Assembly (NCBI GenBank): GCA_024291935.2
Contig: CM044310.1
Coordinates: 114,400,213 to 114,464,212 of the forward strand
Reading direction: 5' to 3'
Source of the DNA: Okapia johnstoni
Lineage: Eukaryota > Chordata > Mammalia > Artiodactyla > Giraffidae
DNA: 64,000 nt
Every line of letters begins with the position of its first letter. The first letter of the stretch is position 1. Of the stretch, positions 1-10,690 are shown piece after piece. A program made the translations under genes and the position numbers. The notes below the pieces were generated by a model, which saw nothing but the letters and a program-made list of their open reading frames with translations, made no database searches and was not told the origin of the DNA.

Positions 1-559
1 GGTCCTTGAATTTTTTAATAATGTAAGATGTCTTGAGACCAAGCAATTCCAGAACCACTGAGTTGGATATTACAGCAACAGGTACCCTAGGGCCCTCAGA
101 TAAGAAAAAAGTGATGGGGGTTTTCTCCTGCAGGTTATAATTGAATCATGGGAACGAAGTTCACTGCCTCTTTGTCCCCACTCTGTAGTCTTTCTGCTCC
201 TCTTTCTTCAGTCTCTCCCTCCAGTGGTTACCAGGGAAACCACAACAGCAGATCCTCAAAGCAAAATGCATTTCACTGCCTGGTGTCTGGATCTCAGTGG
301 CCTGTGGCATGCCTTTCAGGACATCTAGATTCAAGGAACTGTCAACTCCACCTGCCTCCATGTCTTTAAAATGACATTTGATCCTCACCCCCTTCTCAGA
401 TTCCTCCATCACCCTGGACAACTCTTCGTTTTGTACATTTTCATGTCTGTCGTTTTGTTTTCATGTGTTCTCGCAAAATGTGCATTGCTGTTTGGGGGCA
501 TTTATGCTATGTTTGCACAATTCCTTGTATGATATCTCTCTCCATTTGTTTCTCACTTC

Positions 560-732
560 TTTAAATTTTTAAATTTTATTTTGGAGTATAGTTGATTAAC
601 AATGTGATAGTTTCAGGTGTACAGCAAAGTGATTCATATACATTCTTTTTCAAATTCTTTCCCTGTTTAGGTTGTTACATATTGAGCAGAGTTCCCTGTG
701 TTATACAGTAGTGGCTATCTCTTTTATTTTAT
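560..732 (-). mobile_element. L1 3'-end fragment
   Basis: Reverse complement of the artiodactyl L1 tail, recognisable by CAGGTGTACAGCAAAGTGAT and the flanking ATATTGAGCAGAGTTCCCTG. Confidence 0.6.
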
Positions 733-844
733 TTTTACCATGCGGCATGGCATGTTGAATCTTAGTTCCCAGACCAGGATTTGAACCTGTGCCCCCTGCA
801 ATGGAAGCTCTGGGGCTTAACCATTGGGCCACCAGGGAAGTCCC
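733..844 (-). mobile_element. CHR-type tRNA-derived SINE
   Basis: Antisense copy ending CCACCAGGGAAGTCCC. It contains the reversed B box of the tRNA-Glu-like head. Confidence 0.8.
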
Positions 845-1339
845 AGTTATCCATTTTAAATATAGCAGTGTCTACAGGTCAATCCCAAACTCCCTAATGT
901 TACCCACTTTCTTAGCACTGGTGGTAAAGTGTCTTAGAGCAATACCAGTTATATATCTTGTCTGTAATTCTACCCGCTGAGCAGAGCTGCAGGATAGTCA
1001 TTCATCACATTTTACCTTTTTCCTGTCCACTCCTAAGAAGAGACACTGATGACAGTTTTAAAGCAAGGCGACAAGTTCTTCGATCCTCATCTAGGAGTGG
1101 GTTCGGTCCACATTTCCTTTTCTCGAATCTGACCCTGGACAAGCTTGTGAATGCCTCAACAGGTATCTCAGAAGTGATGCTGTGTCTCCCAAGGTCAATT
1201 GTAAGGCTTTTGCCCAGTTCTCTTGGAATATTTGCTCATGAGACCTCCTTCCCAGGACATTCCCACTTGAAGCATAATTGCTATGCTGTGAGGAAGCCCA
1301 ACTCACATAGAGAGACCAGTGTATGTGTTCAAGTCAACA

Positions 1340-1812
1340 TCTCCAGCTAAGCACAGTCTTCAGATCATCCAAGATGGGGCACCAAACATGACTGATGAAG
1401 CTTCCAGCTGATTCCAGACCTTAGTCATTATAGTCACCCCAGTTAAGGCACCAGACATTGGCGAAACTGAAAAAATCCATCCCCACTGTGCTTTTTCATT
1501 ATGCTGACCTACAGACTCCATGAACATAATAAAACATTTTGTGTTTTATGTCACTGAGTTCAGGGTGGTTTGTGTATGTATGTGTGTTAATGGCTCAGTC
1601 ATATCCAACTCTTTGCAACCCCATGGACTGTAGCCTGCCAGGCTCCTCTGTCCATGGGATTCTCCAGGCAAGTGGGTTGCCATTCCCTTTTCCAGGGAAT
1701 CTTCCTGACCCAGGGGTCGAACCTGGTCTGCCACATTGCAGGCAGATTCTTTACCACTTGAACCACCAAGGGAAACCCTGGGGTGGTTTGTTATGCAGCA
1801 AAAAATAACCAG
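1340..1812 (+). mobile_element. MLT1-type MaLR LTR fragment, interrupted
   Basis: The 3' end has the MLT1 signature (CATTTTGTGTTTTATGTCACTG, then TTTGTTATGCAGCAA). It was split by the Bov-tA insertion at 1574. It carries no coding sequence. Confidence 0.5.
1574..1780 (-). mobile_element. Bov-tA SINE
   Basis: Antisense element flanked by 11-bp target-site duplications GGGTGGTTTGT (1563-1573 and 1781-1791). Confidence 0.85.
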
Positions 1813-2224
1813 CATGCACCTGTCCCATCCTTACTACTTTGGGCTGGTAACTAACTTCTCCATGCCTCCATTCATGTCCCTGAAAATGGGGATCACGTTC
1901 TCTTACCATTGTCAGGAAGATAGGAGAGGTTGTGGCATGCTGGTGCCCAGCAAACCCCCCGCAGCCCTCAGCAAGTCCTACTGAGGTTATGAATCAGTGG
2001 CCAGTCACTTCCAGATCACCCACACCTGACCAAGATCTCAATGGGGGCAGCTTATGCAGAGACCACTGCGAGTCCCCAAACTGAGTCCCCATCCCAGCAC
2101 CTCGGGTCCCTAACATTCTGCACCCATTTGTCCTGGCCACTTCCCCAGCCCTCGCTCCTCCACGTCCAGTTTCCCCCTCCCCTGTCCCTCCAGAGTTTGG
2201 GGAGACAGCAAGGAACGGGTCCAG

Positions 2225-2420
2225 CCAGGGACTCTGGAGTCACACGGACCTGACTTGAGTCAAGCCAGACCGCCTGGGTTCATATTCCAGCTCTGGGTGA
2301 CTCTGAGCAAGTCATCTACCCTCTCTGAATCTGTTTTCCCATCTGTAAAATGGGTACAATAAGAGCGCCTACACTTGCGTTTAAATAATCAGCGCGCATG
2401 TATTGATCTATAAATAATAG
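2225..2420 (+). mobile_element. MIR SINE
   Basis: MIR core CCGCCTGGGTTCATATTCC, then GAGCAAGTCATCTACCCTC and ATCTGTAAAATGGG. Confidence 0.7.
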
Positions 2421-2553
2421 TTATCGTTTTTGTTGTTAGTGTTGAGCCCCAGCTCCCTGCCTCAGAGCTGAATCTATTTGAGCAAATTATTTCGTTCACG
2501 CTCTTGAGCTCTGGGGAGGCGCCTTCGCAGGTGCGTCAAGTAGCAGCCCTGCA

Positions 2554-2567
2554 GCGCCTCCTGGTGG
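2554..2567 (-). promoter_or_regulatory. CTCF-like motif
   Basis: The minus strand reads CCACCAGGAGGCGC, one mismatch from the CTCF core CCASYAGRKGGCRS. It lies in a CpG-rich non-repeat stretch (about 2,500-2,800). Confidence 0.5.
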
Positions 2568-2849
2568 TCAGTGCGGGAGCCACAGCCCGCGCCTGCAGAC
2601 ACTCCAACCGGCTCGTTATGGCACAGTCAGACCCTCATCTACTGCTCGCAGAGCGTCCACTATTCCCTCCCCGCGGTTCTGCGACATGGAACGTCGCTGA
2701 GAGATGGGCAGAGTGTTGACCGGACACTTGCGACTTCAGGTTCGGACATTAGATCTATCTCCCCGCCCCCCAGACTGAAGGGGCTGGTGTTGGAGGTTCG
2801 CTCGATTCAAGGTGTGGCATCAGGCTCATGTCAGCCCGTGCCACAATCT

Positions 2850-3020
2850 CACGATCACACACTCACAAAACACTCACACTGGCTCACACGCACTCACACT
2901 TGCGTTCACACAAACTAACATTGACACACACTTCGACTGAGCCTACATACATACACACACAATGTGCACACACCCCGAGACTCGCCCCATCCACACTCAC
3001 GGAGAGACACACACAGTCCT
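2850..3020. repeat. CACA-rich degenerate simple repeat
   Basis: Repeated CTCACACNCACA units without a perfect period, in the CpG-rich stretch near 2.5-3.5 kb. Confidence 0.7.
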
Positions 3021-3653
3021 AACAAATGAAACACGTAGATAAACTACATACGCCTCAGCCCCAAAGAGAAACACCCACATCCGCAACTATAAGCACGTGA
3101 ACAAAATCAAATCCAGAAGGAGACCTCCATGCAGGGTCCCCTGACTCAGCGACCCCCGCCCCTCGCGCACTTTCACACACACCCACCCCCCCGTTAGCAG
3201 TCGGGAGGGTCGCGCCTGCCCAGGCACGCACAGAGGGACCCGCTAGGTTATCCTTCGGGCTCACCAGGTTCAACCCGGACCTGCCCTGGGGCGCAGGAGG
3301 CTCGGACCCCGTGGGCTGAAGGGGCGCCACCGCCAACAGGGGCTGTGTGGGGGGCTGTGTGGGGGGCTGGAGATTAGGTCACGTCCGTAGGCGTGTGTCA
3401 GCGAGCCCCACCCCGCCCTCGCTCCCACCCTGCGCGCCCTGAGACTCCCAGACTGGGGATCACTCCAAGGTGAGGGGGGGAAGCCTGCCTCAAACCAGGA
3501 CCCCCGCTGGGTCTCCAGCTGAGGTCCTGGGGGAATGTATGTGAAAGGAAGGAAAGACGACAGGGAGATCGAAAGGAGGGAGGGAGAGAGGGAAGATCTT
3601 TAAGATAGAAACCTTTGGTCCATCTTTCTTCCGTGAGCCATGTCTCCCTGTGC

Positions 3654-3668
3654 CCACCAGAGGGCGCT
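3654..3668 (+). promoter_or_regulatory. CTCF-like motif (full core match)
   Basis: CCACCAGAGGGCGCT matches the CTCF core CCASYAGRKGGCRS at every position. It is the strongest such site in the window and lies outside any SINE I recognise. Confidence 0.65.
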
Positions 3669-3739
3669 CTGACGCAGCAAATCCCTAAAGCATCTTCTCA
3701 TCTTCTCTCCATACAAAAAGGGATTTAGGACAGTACTGA

Positions 3740-3935
3740 GGAGAAGCAGGAGGATTAATACCAATATCCGCCACGTAAAGCCCTACTGCACTCCAGGACG
3801 TGTGCGAAGCCCTCTACGTGCCTAGCTCAACACAGTAGCTCAAAGTATCCCACAAAGAAGGAAAGTGCAGCTCAGAAATGTTGTTTAACTCCCCCAGAGT
3901 CACACAGCGCCTAAACCGCAGAGAAACTTCCAGCT
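3740..3935 (-). mobile_element. MIR SINE (degraded)
   Basis: Reversed MIR: order of GTGCGAAGCCCTCTACGTGC, CAGCTCAGAAATGTTGTTTA and GAGTCACACAGC. Confidence 0.5.
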
Positions 3936-4574
3936 CTGGTCCTGGTGATCCAACAGCCCTCTGCTCCTTGGTCACATCCCTGGCATAATCAGCTCACAAT
4001 TCCCAGTGGACCTGGTCTGCTTTCCCCATGCAGTCACACCTTACTCCCACCAGCTCTTCAGGTCTCCTGTTCTCCATCCTGCCACCGAGGTTTTTGTACA
4101 CCAACCCCTTCAAAAGCACTGTTTCCCTGTCCCTACTTCACAGAAGGTCACCTCCTCCCTTCAGACTCAGGGCAATGTCACCTGTTTCGGGAAGTGGGTC
4201 CCGATCCAGGATCAGCTCCAGCTATTTGGACCCTCCTCCCCTGAGGATCCAGCCTTTTCCTTTCTAGCACTCACTTCCGTTTACTAAGAAGGAAGTGGTG
4301 ATGACATTAAGGATGCCAGCTTCTGCTTACTGACTCTTGGAACACTTGCTCTTGGGAAAGCGTCTTGGAAAACCCAGCTGCTAAGTTTTCAGAAGCCTAA
4401 GCCACACGGAAAGGTCGTGGGCAGATGCTGCAGTTAACCATCCCAGCTAAAACACTGAGAGTTTGTACACCCTTTATTTATACAATACCATTTGATGGAG
4501 GGTAAAGAACCCCACCCAGAACAGATCCCTTGTAGCAGAAGATTTAGATCTAATGGCTAAAAGAATCAAATACT

Positions 4575-4787
4575 GCCACGTGCTAAGTCGCTGCAGTCAT
4601 GTCCGACTCTTTGCAACCCCATGGACTGTAGCCCTCCAGGCTCCACTGTCCATGGGGTTCTCCAGGCAAGAATATTGGAGTGGGTTGCCATGCCCTCCTC
4701 CAGGGGGTCTTCCTGACCCAGGGATTGAACCTGCGTCTCCTTCATTGGCAGGTGGGTTCTTTACTTCTAGCGCCACTTGGGAAGCCC
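4575..4787 (-). mobile_element. Bov-tA SINE
   Basis: Antisense copy from GCTAAGTCGCTGCAGTC to GGGAAGCCC, with imperfect duplications AATCAAATACT / AATTAAATACT. Confidence 0.85.
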
Positions 4788-4980
4788 AATTAAATACTAC
4801 ATATTTGTGATTTGGGCTTACTATGCCCCCAGAAAAGTGAACAAATCCAAAGCCTTTTGGGAACGGTTCAGAGAAGGACTTCACAAGATAAATAAGAAGC
4901 ATGTACAGACAATTCATAGAACAGTCGACAGAAAACTTGGGTGCATAAGCATATGATGAATGACTCATCTTTTCGTGGAA

Positions 4981-5111
4981 TTTTTTTAATCCAGGGTTGG
5001 TTTTCTTTTTGGACGTCACCACAGCATGTGGGATCTCAGTTCTCCAACCAGGAATGCCCCCTGCAGTGGAAGCGCAGAATCCTAACCACTGCACCATCAG
5101 GGTATTCCTGG
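4981..5111 (-). mobile_element. CHR-type SINE
   Basis: Antisense, with ACAGCATGTGGGATCTCAGT and CCTAACCACTGCACC. Confidence 0.7.
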
Positions 5112-5203
5112 AAATTTAAAAAAATAAGTCTCAAGTATTTAGATTCTGCATTAATTAGAACTAGGATTGAAACCATTGGCCGCAAGTTTCAAAGGTGCTG
5201 ATG

Positions 5204-5380
5204 GGGGGACTTACCTGGTGGTCCCGTGGTTAAGAATCCACCTTCCAATGCAGGGGACGTGTGTTCGATCACTTGATGCGGAACCAAGATTCCACATGCC
5301 TCGAGGCAAGTAAGCCTACACCCTGTATTAAGACTCAATGCAACTAAATAAATTAATTAAAATAAAAAAAATTTTTAGAA
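5204..5380 (+). mobile_element. CHR-type SINE
   Basis: Sense copy with an A-rich tail (AAATAAATTAATTAAAAT), flanked by GTGCTGATG on both sides. Confidence 0.8.
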
Positions 5381-5383
5381 GTG

Positions 5384-5780
5384 CTGATGAGTGTATTTAT
5401 CTGCTTGGGCTGCCAGAACAAAGCACCACAGCCTAGGTGGCTGAAACAGCAGAAATTAATTTTTCTTACAATTCTGAAAGCCGGGAGTCTGAGATCAAGC
5501 TGTCAACAGGGGTTGGTTTCTTCTGAGGCCTCTCTCCTTGCCTTGCAGGTAACTTCTCCTTGTGTCCTCATAAGCTCTGCCCTGTGTATGTCTGTGTCCT
5601 AATTTCCTATTCTTATACCACCAGTCCAATCGGATTAGGACCTGTTAATCCAATTTAAACTCATTTTAACATAATCGCTTCTCTAAGCATCCTATCTCCA
5701 CATACAGTCACATTCTGAGGTCCTGGGGTCAGGATTGCAACATATGAATTTGGGGAATGACACAAGTCAGCACATAACAA
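5384..5780 (-). mobile_element. MLT1/MST-type MaLR LTR
   Basis: Near full-length reversed LTR: GGGCTGCCAGAACAAAGCAC, GTTGGTTTCTTCTGAGGCC and ATACAGTCACATTCTGAGG. Non-coding. Confidence 0.65.
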
Positions 5781-5805
5781 TAAGAAACTTTGGCCTGGAG
5801 AGACT

Positions 5806-5928
5806 ATTGTGGTTTTATTTTTTTTGGGGGGTGCATACCATGAGGCATAAGGGATCTTAGTTTCCTCACCAGGGATTGAACCCACACCCCCTGCATTAGA
5901 AGCACAGAGTCTTAACCTCTGTAAGTCC
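5806..5928 (-). mobile_element. CHR-type SINE
   Basis: Antisense copy flanked by perfect 12-bp duplications CCTGGAGAGACT (5794-5805 and 5929-5940). Confidence 0.85.
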
Positions 5929-6970
5929 CCTGGAGAGACTGTTGACACAAATATTTCCCAGGCAGGTGGGGGAAGGTTCTGATTAGGTTTCAAGAATGTA
6001 AGATCCAAACAAACAGGAACCAGTACCTGATTGTTCACTGCTATGTCCCCATCACCTTGAACTGTGTGTGGCACAGAGGAGAAGCTAAGTGTTAGATGAA
6101 TGAATGAATGAATCAGAAGACTGCCTATCAGAGGCCACTTTAACCCTATTGGTTTTGGGTTGATCTCTTCTGGAATGTAACTCTTCACCCCACAGTCATA
6201 ATTGCTACAAAGCATATTCTAAATGTTGGGGGTGGGAAATTTTATTTATTCATTGCATGTTTTTAAAATAGAAAGTAAAGCTCATTGCTCTAGCTGCAAA
6301 TATTTAACTCCCTGATGAAAACATCACTGATCCTGTTATAATTAACTCACTTAGTCCAGAAAGTGGGGAGTCTCCTGGCATTAAGAAATGGATCTGTGTG
6401 CTTTTTTCTCCTTTTATAAGTTTATGCAAATAAAAGGAAAATAAGGTTATAGCAGCTTCATTTTCGCATCAGCTACCTGGTCTCTGTGGATATTTGAGCT
6501 TGGGAGCCCTGCTCTAGCATAATCTGGGAAGGAACATGGATCAGCGTGGTGTGTCTTGGCTACAAGTTACAGATAACCAAACTGACAGCAGATATAAACA
6601 ATAAGGACATTTCTCAGCTTTTTAATTAAAATTTTGGAGGAAAGAGGCTTCTGGATTTAATTAATCAAGCATGTTACTGAGAACCAAGAATCTATTCCTC
6701 CATTTGTTGGCTTTTGCCTTCTGCCTTGTTGCCTTATGATTACAAAATGGCTGCCAAGCTCCAGACATCACCTTCTCACACAACAAGCAAAAAAGCAGGG
6801 AGGTAGGTGTGATGACAGAGTCTTTTCCTCTCATGCCTCTCCTCTTTTATCCAGCAGCAAAAATAATTCCCCAAAGCTTCCAGCACACTCATTGCCCAGA
6901 ACTAGGTTATCACATACCGGTAGCTGCAAGTGGATCTGGAAAACAGTGGAGCTGGCCTTTTTAGCTATTA

Positions 6971-7058
6971 CCAGTTCAGTTCAGTCCAGTCCCTCAGTTG
7001 TGTCTGACTCTTTGCGACCCCATGGACTGCAGCTCGCCAGGCCTCCCTGTCCATCATC
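6971..7058 (-). mobile_element. Bov-B LINE 3' fragment
   Basis: Reversed 3' terminus: CAGTTCAGTCCAGTCCCTC, GTGTCTGACTCTTTGCGACC and GCCAGGCCTCCCTGTCCATC. Confidence 0.75.
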
Positions 7059-7279
7059 TATTATAGTATCATAGTAATACATGGGAAGAGGTTGGAAGTG
7101 ATTGTCAGATTATCCAATCAACATTATTAATGACTGAGGTGAATTCATGCACAGTGCAAAAATAATTTTTAAACATTAAAAGAAAGAGAGAGAGATAAAG
7201 ATGTCCTTTCTCTCCTGCACTTTCAATGAGAGGGATTCTATTTTGCATCATAAATCCTTCTAAAGAATCAACTTCAGGC

Positions 7280-7410
7280 AAGGGAACTCCCTGGCAGTTC
7301 AGTGGTTAGGACTCTGTGCTTTCACTGTCAAGGACGCTGGTCAGGGAACCAATATCCCCACAAACCACCTGGTGCAGCCAAAAGACAATAAATCAATCAG
7401 TAAATCAAAT
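7280..7410 (+). mobile_element. CHR-type SINE
   Basis: GGGAACTCCCTGGCAGTTCA head and AATAAATCAATCAGTAAATC tail. It interrupts duplicated block A. Confidence 0.75.
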
Positions 7411-7832
7411 CAGCTTCGATAAATCGACAGATTGAGAATAATCCCAAAACATCCATCTTCTTTTCCATTACAACCAGGAGACTTGAGTGAATTTTTCTGT
7501 TACCAACCTCCTCTGTTCTCTGTTCATTGAAGCCTGTCCTGGGAAAGAGACTTTGAACAAGAGTCTGGGAGATTCTCTTAGAAATTGTTGCAAATTCCAA
7601 AGAAAATAACCTCTCAAAGAAGCCTAGGTTTCTGATTGGCTGTCTTCCTTGATTATTTGTTGCCATGGTGATAGCAAGACTAAATAGCCTTTCTGTATTT
7701 TTCTTTTAAAGAAAAGAAAATAGGTCTTCTCTATCAAATCAGGAAAAGATTACTTCTGTCTTTCCACAAACATTATGAAATAAAAGCCCAAGTCTTTTCT
7801 AGACTTGCTTTTAGATAAAGAAATTGAAAGAC

Positions 7833-8045
7833 TCAGACTTCCCTGCTGGTCCAGTGGTTAAGAGTCAGTCTGCCAACGCAGGGGAAATGGGTTCCATCCC
7901 TGGTCCGGGAGGATCCCACATACCAGAACTACTGAGCTTGCGCTCTAGAGCCCTCTCGCCACAATTAGAAAAGGCCAGAGCACAGCAATGAAGACCCAGT
8001 GCAGCCAAAAATAAGTAAATACATAAAAATTTTTAAGAAAAAAAT
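7833..8045 (+). mobile_element. CHR-L-type SINE (long form)
   Basis: Head ACTTCCCTGCTGGTCCAGTG, body GAACTACTGAGCTTGCGCTC and tail GTGCAGCCAAAAATAAG. Confidence 0.75.
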
Positions 8046-8108
8046 CAAAAGTCTCATCTCAACTAAATTAACAAAAGCGTTTAGCAGTGTCTGCTCTTCT
8101 ACGTGTTG

Positions 8109-8314
8109 CGTTAGTCACTCAGTTGTGTCCGACTCTTTGCGACCCAGTGGACTGTAATCCGCCAGGCTCCCCGTCCATGGAATTTTCCAGGCAAGAATAC
8201 CGAAGTGTGTAGCCATTCCCTTCTCCAGGGGATCTTCCCAACTCAGGGATCTAATGAAATCTGGGTCTCCCACATTGCAGGAAGATTCTTTACCTTCTGA
8301 GCCACTAGGGAAGC
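8109..8314 (-). mobile_element. Bov-tA SINE
   Basis: Antisense copy from GTTAGTCACTCAGTTGTGTC to GAGCCACTAGGGAAGC, directly next to the tRNA-Ala gene. Confidence 0.85.
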
Positions 8315-8328
8315 ACAAAATATGGAGA

Positions 8329-8400
8329 TGGAGGTACTGGGGATTGAACCCAGGGCCTCATGCATGCTAAGCATGCGCTCTACCACTGAGCTATACCCCC
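8329..8400 (-). tRNA. tRNA-Ala (anticodon AGC)
   Basis: The minus strand folds into a full 72-nt cloverleaf. The acceptor stem GGGGGTA pairs with TACCTCC and contains the G3:U70 wobble pair that alanyl-tRNA synthetase recognises. The D arm carries the A box TAGCTCAGTGG. The anticodon stem CATGC/GCATG encloses loop TTAGCAT (anticodon AGC). The T arm is CTGGG-TTCAATC-CCCAG and contains the B box. No CCA is encoded and a TTTT Pol III terminator follows within about 12 nt, so this looks like a gene rather than a retrocopy. It is not part of the neighbouring SINE, which is a different tRNA type. Expression is unknown. Confidence 0.75.
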
Positions 8401-8440
8401 CGCTGTTTCTCTTGTGGCAAGTATTAATATTAAATCCAGT

Positions 8441-8454
8441 GCGCTATCTGGTGG
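8441..8454 (-). promoter_or_regulatory. CTCF-like motif in duplicated block A
   Basis: The minus strand CCACCAGATAGCGC has one mismatch to the CTCF core. It lies just beyond the tRNA-Ala gene, at the end of the older copy of a local duplication. Confidence 0.45.
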
Positions 8455-8530
8455 TCAGTGGGAGAACAGCAGGATTGTATTTACTGTAAGTTGCTGTAGA
8501 CACAGTTATGGTAGCTCTAACAAATAATAC

Positions 8531-8666
8531 CGGAGAAGGCAATGGCACCCCACTCCAGTACTCTTGCCTGGAGAATCCCAGGGACGGAGGAGCCTGGTGG
8601 GCTGCCATCTATGGGGTCGCACAGAGTCGGACACGACCGAAGCGACTTAGCAGCAGCAGCAGCAGC
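8531..8666 (+). mobile_element. Bov-A2 SINE with CAG tail
   Basis: Sense copy ending in (CAG)n, flanked by perfect 12-bp duplications AACAAATAATAC (8519-8530 and 8667-8678). The intact duplication suggests a young insertion. Confidence 0.88.
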
Positions 8667-8860
8667 AACAAATAATACAACAGACTTGTTCCTGGTAATC
8701 TTAGACTGATTGGGCCAGAACACCTGACTGCTCTGACCAACAGAATATGACAAAAGTGGCATTATACCAGTCCAGGACCTAGCTTTTAAGAAGACAAGCA
8801 GTTCCATCTTGATCTCTTGGAGACTTGAGCTGCCATGTAAGAAAAGCAACTACCATTAAG

Positions 8861-9075
8861 AGCTTCCCAGGTGGCGCTAGTGGTAAAGAATCTTCCTGCC
8901 AATGCAGGAGGTGCCAGAGACTCGAGTTCGATCGCTGGGTCAGGAAGATGTCCTGGAGAAGAAAATGGCACCCCACTCCAGTATTCTTGCCTGGGAAATC
9001 CCAGGGACAGAGGAGCCTGGTGGGCTACCGTCCACGGGGTCACAAAGGGTCAGACACGACTGAGCTCACACAGGT
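8861..9075 (+). mobile_element. Bov-tA SINE
   Basis: Head GCTTCCCAGGTGGCGCTAG, then CTGGAGAAGAAAATGGCACC and TCACAAAGGGTCAGACACGA. Confidence 0.85.
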
Positions 9076-9485
9076 ACACACATAAAGGCATCCTGCTGTG
9101 ACAAAGCCCTGGAGAATGAAAGGTCCAGACCTGTGAAGGAAGAATTTGTGTGCTTTGCCTCCTATCATAAATTTATGTGGGTAAATGTAAAATTAAGTTT
9201 GAACGTTTTCAGGGTTTTTGTAACAGCTTAATTGGTATATAATTCACGTACCATAAAACTCACCCTTTTAAAGTGTACTAGTTGGTGATTTGGGGTATAT
9301 TCCCTGAGCTGCACAACCATCAGCACCATCAATTTTAGAGCATTTTCATCACCCTAGAGCAGAAATATTGAAGTATTCAAACAAAAACTTGTATATCTAT
9401 GTTCACTGTAGTCTTATTCGTGACAGCCAGAAGGTAGTAACAGCCCAAATGGCCATCAACAGATAAATAAATAAAGTATGGCAGC

Positions 9486-9646
9486 AGACTTCCCTGGTGG
9501 TCCAGTGGCTAAGACTTGGGCTCCCAAAGCAGGGGGCCTGGGTTCCATCCCTGGTCAGGGAACTAGATCCCACATGATGCAACTAAAAGATCCTATATGC
9601 CACAACGAAGGCCAGGTGCAGCCAAATAAATAAATATTTTTTAAAA
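9486..9646 (+). mobile_element. CHR-type SINE inside L1
   Basis: ACTTCCCTGGTGGTCCAGTG head and AAATAAATAAATATTTTTT tail. Flanked by AAAGTATGGCA / AAAGTACGGCA. Confidence 0.8.
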
Positions 9647-9679
9647 AATCCAAAGTACGGCATAGCCATAGAATGGAAG

Positions 9680-9780
9680 GTTGTTATTTAGTTGTTAGGT
9701 CGTGTCCGACTCTTCACAACACCACAGACTGTATCTTGCATTGCAGGCAGATTCTCTACCACTGAGCCACCAGGGAAGCC
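9680..9780 (-). mobile_element. Internally deleted Bov-tA inside L1
   Basis: Joins the GTCGTGTCCGACTCTTCACA end to TGCATTGCAGGCAGATTCTC, so the middle of the element is missing. Confidence 0.7.
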
Positions 9781-10224
9781 CTACAGTGGAATATTATTCG
9801 GCCATAAAAAGGAACGAAGGACTGATACATGCTACTTCCTTTTGCCCCCACCATCCTTTCTGGCTCTCGCTTTTCTGACCCTACGGACACCTTTCTAGTA
9901 AATCTCCTGCATTAAATTTTCTCCGTTCAAAATACTTAGAGTAGCTTCTTTTGAGAAGCTGCAGCTCTACAGAGCTCAGTTTCTGTGTGTGTGCTTTTGT
10001 GGTGCACATAACACAGCTAGAAAGGGAGTAAGATGAACAGTGGTTATTATGGCAATGCCTCAACCAGAGAAGAATTCGAGGAAAATAGAACTTTTTCTCA
10101 ACCTCTACCCACTCAGGCTCATCTGGGACAAAATCCCTTGTTCAGGACTGTTTAGGGGACAGAGATGAACGAGAGGTGTGTGTTAGTCTGTGGGCCACTG
10201 AGACTGTGGGCAGAAGAAGGGAAC

Positions 10225-10345
10225 TCAATGTTTTAGTCTGCTTAGGCTTCCATAACAAAATACCCTCAATTGGGTGGCTTTAACAATGGACATATATTTT
10301 CTCACGCTTCTGGAGGCTGAGAAGTCCAAGATCAAGGTGCTGCTT
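10225..10345 (-). mobile_element. MLT1/MST-type LTR end
   Basis: TTTTAGTCTGCTTAGGCTTC, AATTGGGTGGCTTTAACAAT and GGCTGAGAAGTCCAAGATCA, in reverse orientation. Confidence 0.65.
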
Positions 10346-10690
10346 TTTTGCTGTGGTGTCAACCCAAGAGATTTAGAACCAGCCCTTTAACATGCAAGTC
10401 CCCAACTATTAACCAAGGGAATGTGAAAAAGTGATTTGAAATTTTTAATAAAAATAATGTTTAAAATGTAAAAAAAAAAAAGTAAGGCTGTTCTTTCTCC
10501 CCTGCAGCTAGCTACATACAGAGATGCTGTTTTGCATAATAAACCATCTAAAGAATCCATCCCATAAGGAAGCAAACTGAGAACACCAATCTGGTTTTCC
10601 TGTGCAACCTGGAGGCTGAGTTCCTGTCACCAACCAGGTCTGTTCATTTAAGACTGTCCTTGAAGGATAAGTTGAACAAAAGAGTCTTTG

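Larger units (their letters stand above)
2500..3480. other. CpG-enriched unique segment without recognised gene
   Basis: Compared with its flanks, this stretch is GC- and CpG-rich (for example 2,500-2,620 and 3,130-3,430) and carries a CTCF-like motif near its start. A donor-like CCAAGGTGAGG at about 3466-3476 could belong to a non-coding transcript. I see no supported coding exon. Confidence 0.35.
7172..8470 (+). repeat. Local duplication, block A
   Basis: Aligns after removing SINEs with 10455-11375: TTTTGCATCATAAATCCTTC, CTGATTGGCTGTCTTCCTTG, GTTGCCATGGTGATAGCAAG, and the CTCF-like end GCGCTATCTGGTGGTCAG. Not a repeat family I recognise. Confidence 0.75.
9215..9840. mobile_element. L1 3' fragment split by two SINEs
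   Basis: L1 tail signatures: GGTATATAATTCACGTACCA, then GTCTTATTCGTGACAGCCAG, then TGGAATATTATTCGGCCAT. Interrupted by a CHR element and a truncated Bov-tA. Confidence 0.65.

Noticed and set aside
1546..1815. Open frames of 60-110 codons inside Bov-tA and Bov-A copies (many loci)
   Set aside because: The same peptide fragments recur at each SINE copy. They are SINE translations, not genes.
2850..3020. CACAC-rich repeated units that superficially resemble a spaced repeat array
   Set aside because: There are no constant repeats with unique spacers; it is a degenerate simple repeat in a mammalian genome, so CRISPR is excluded.
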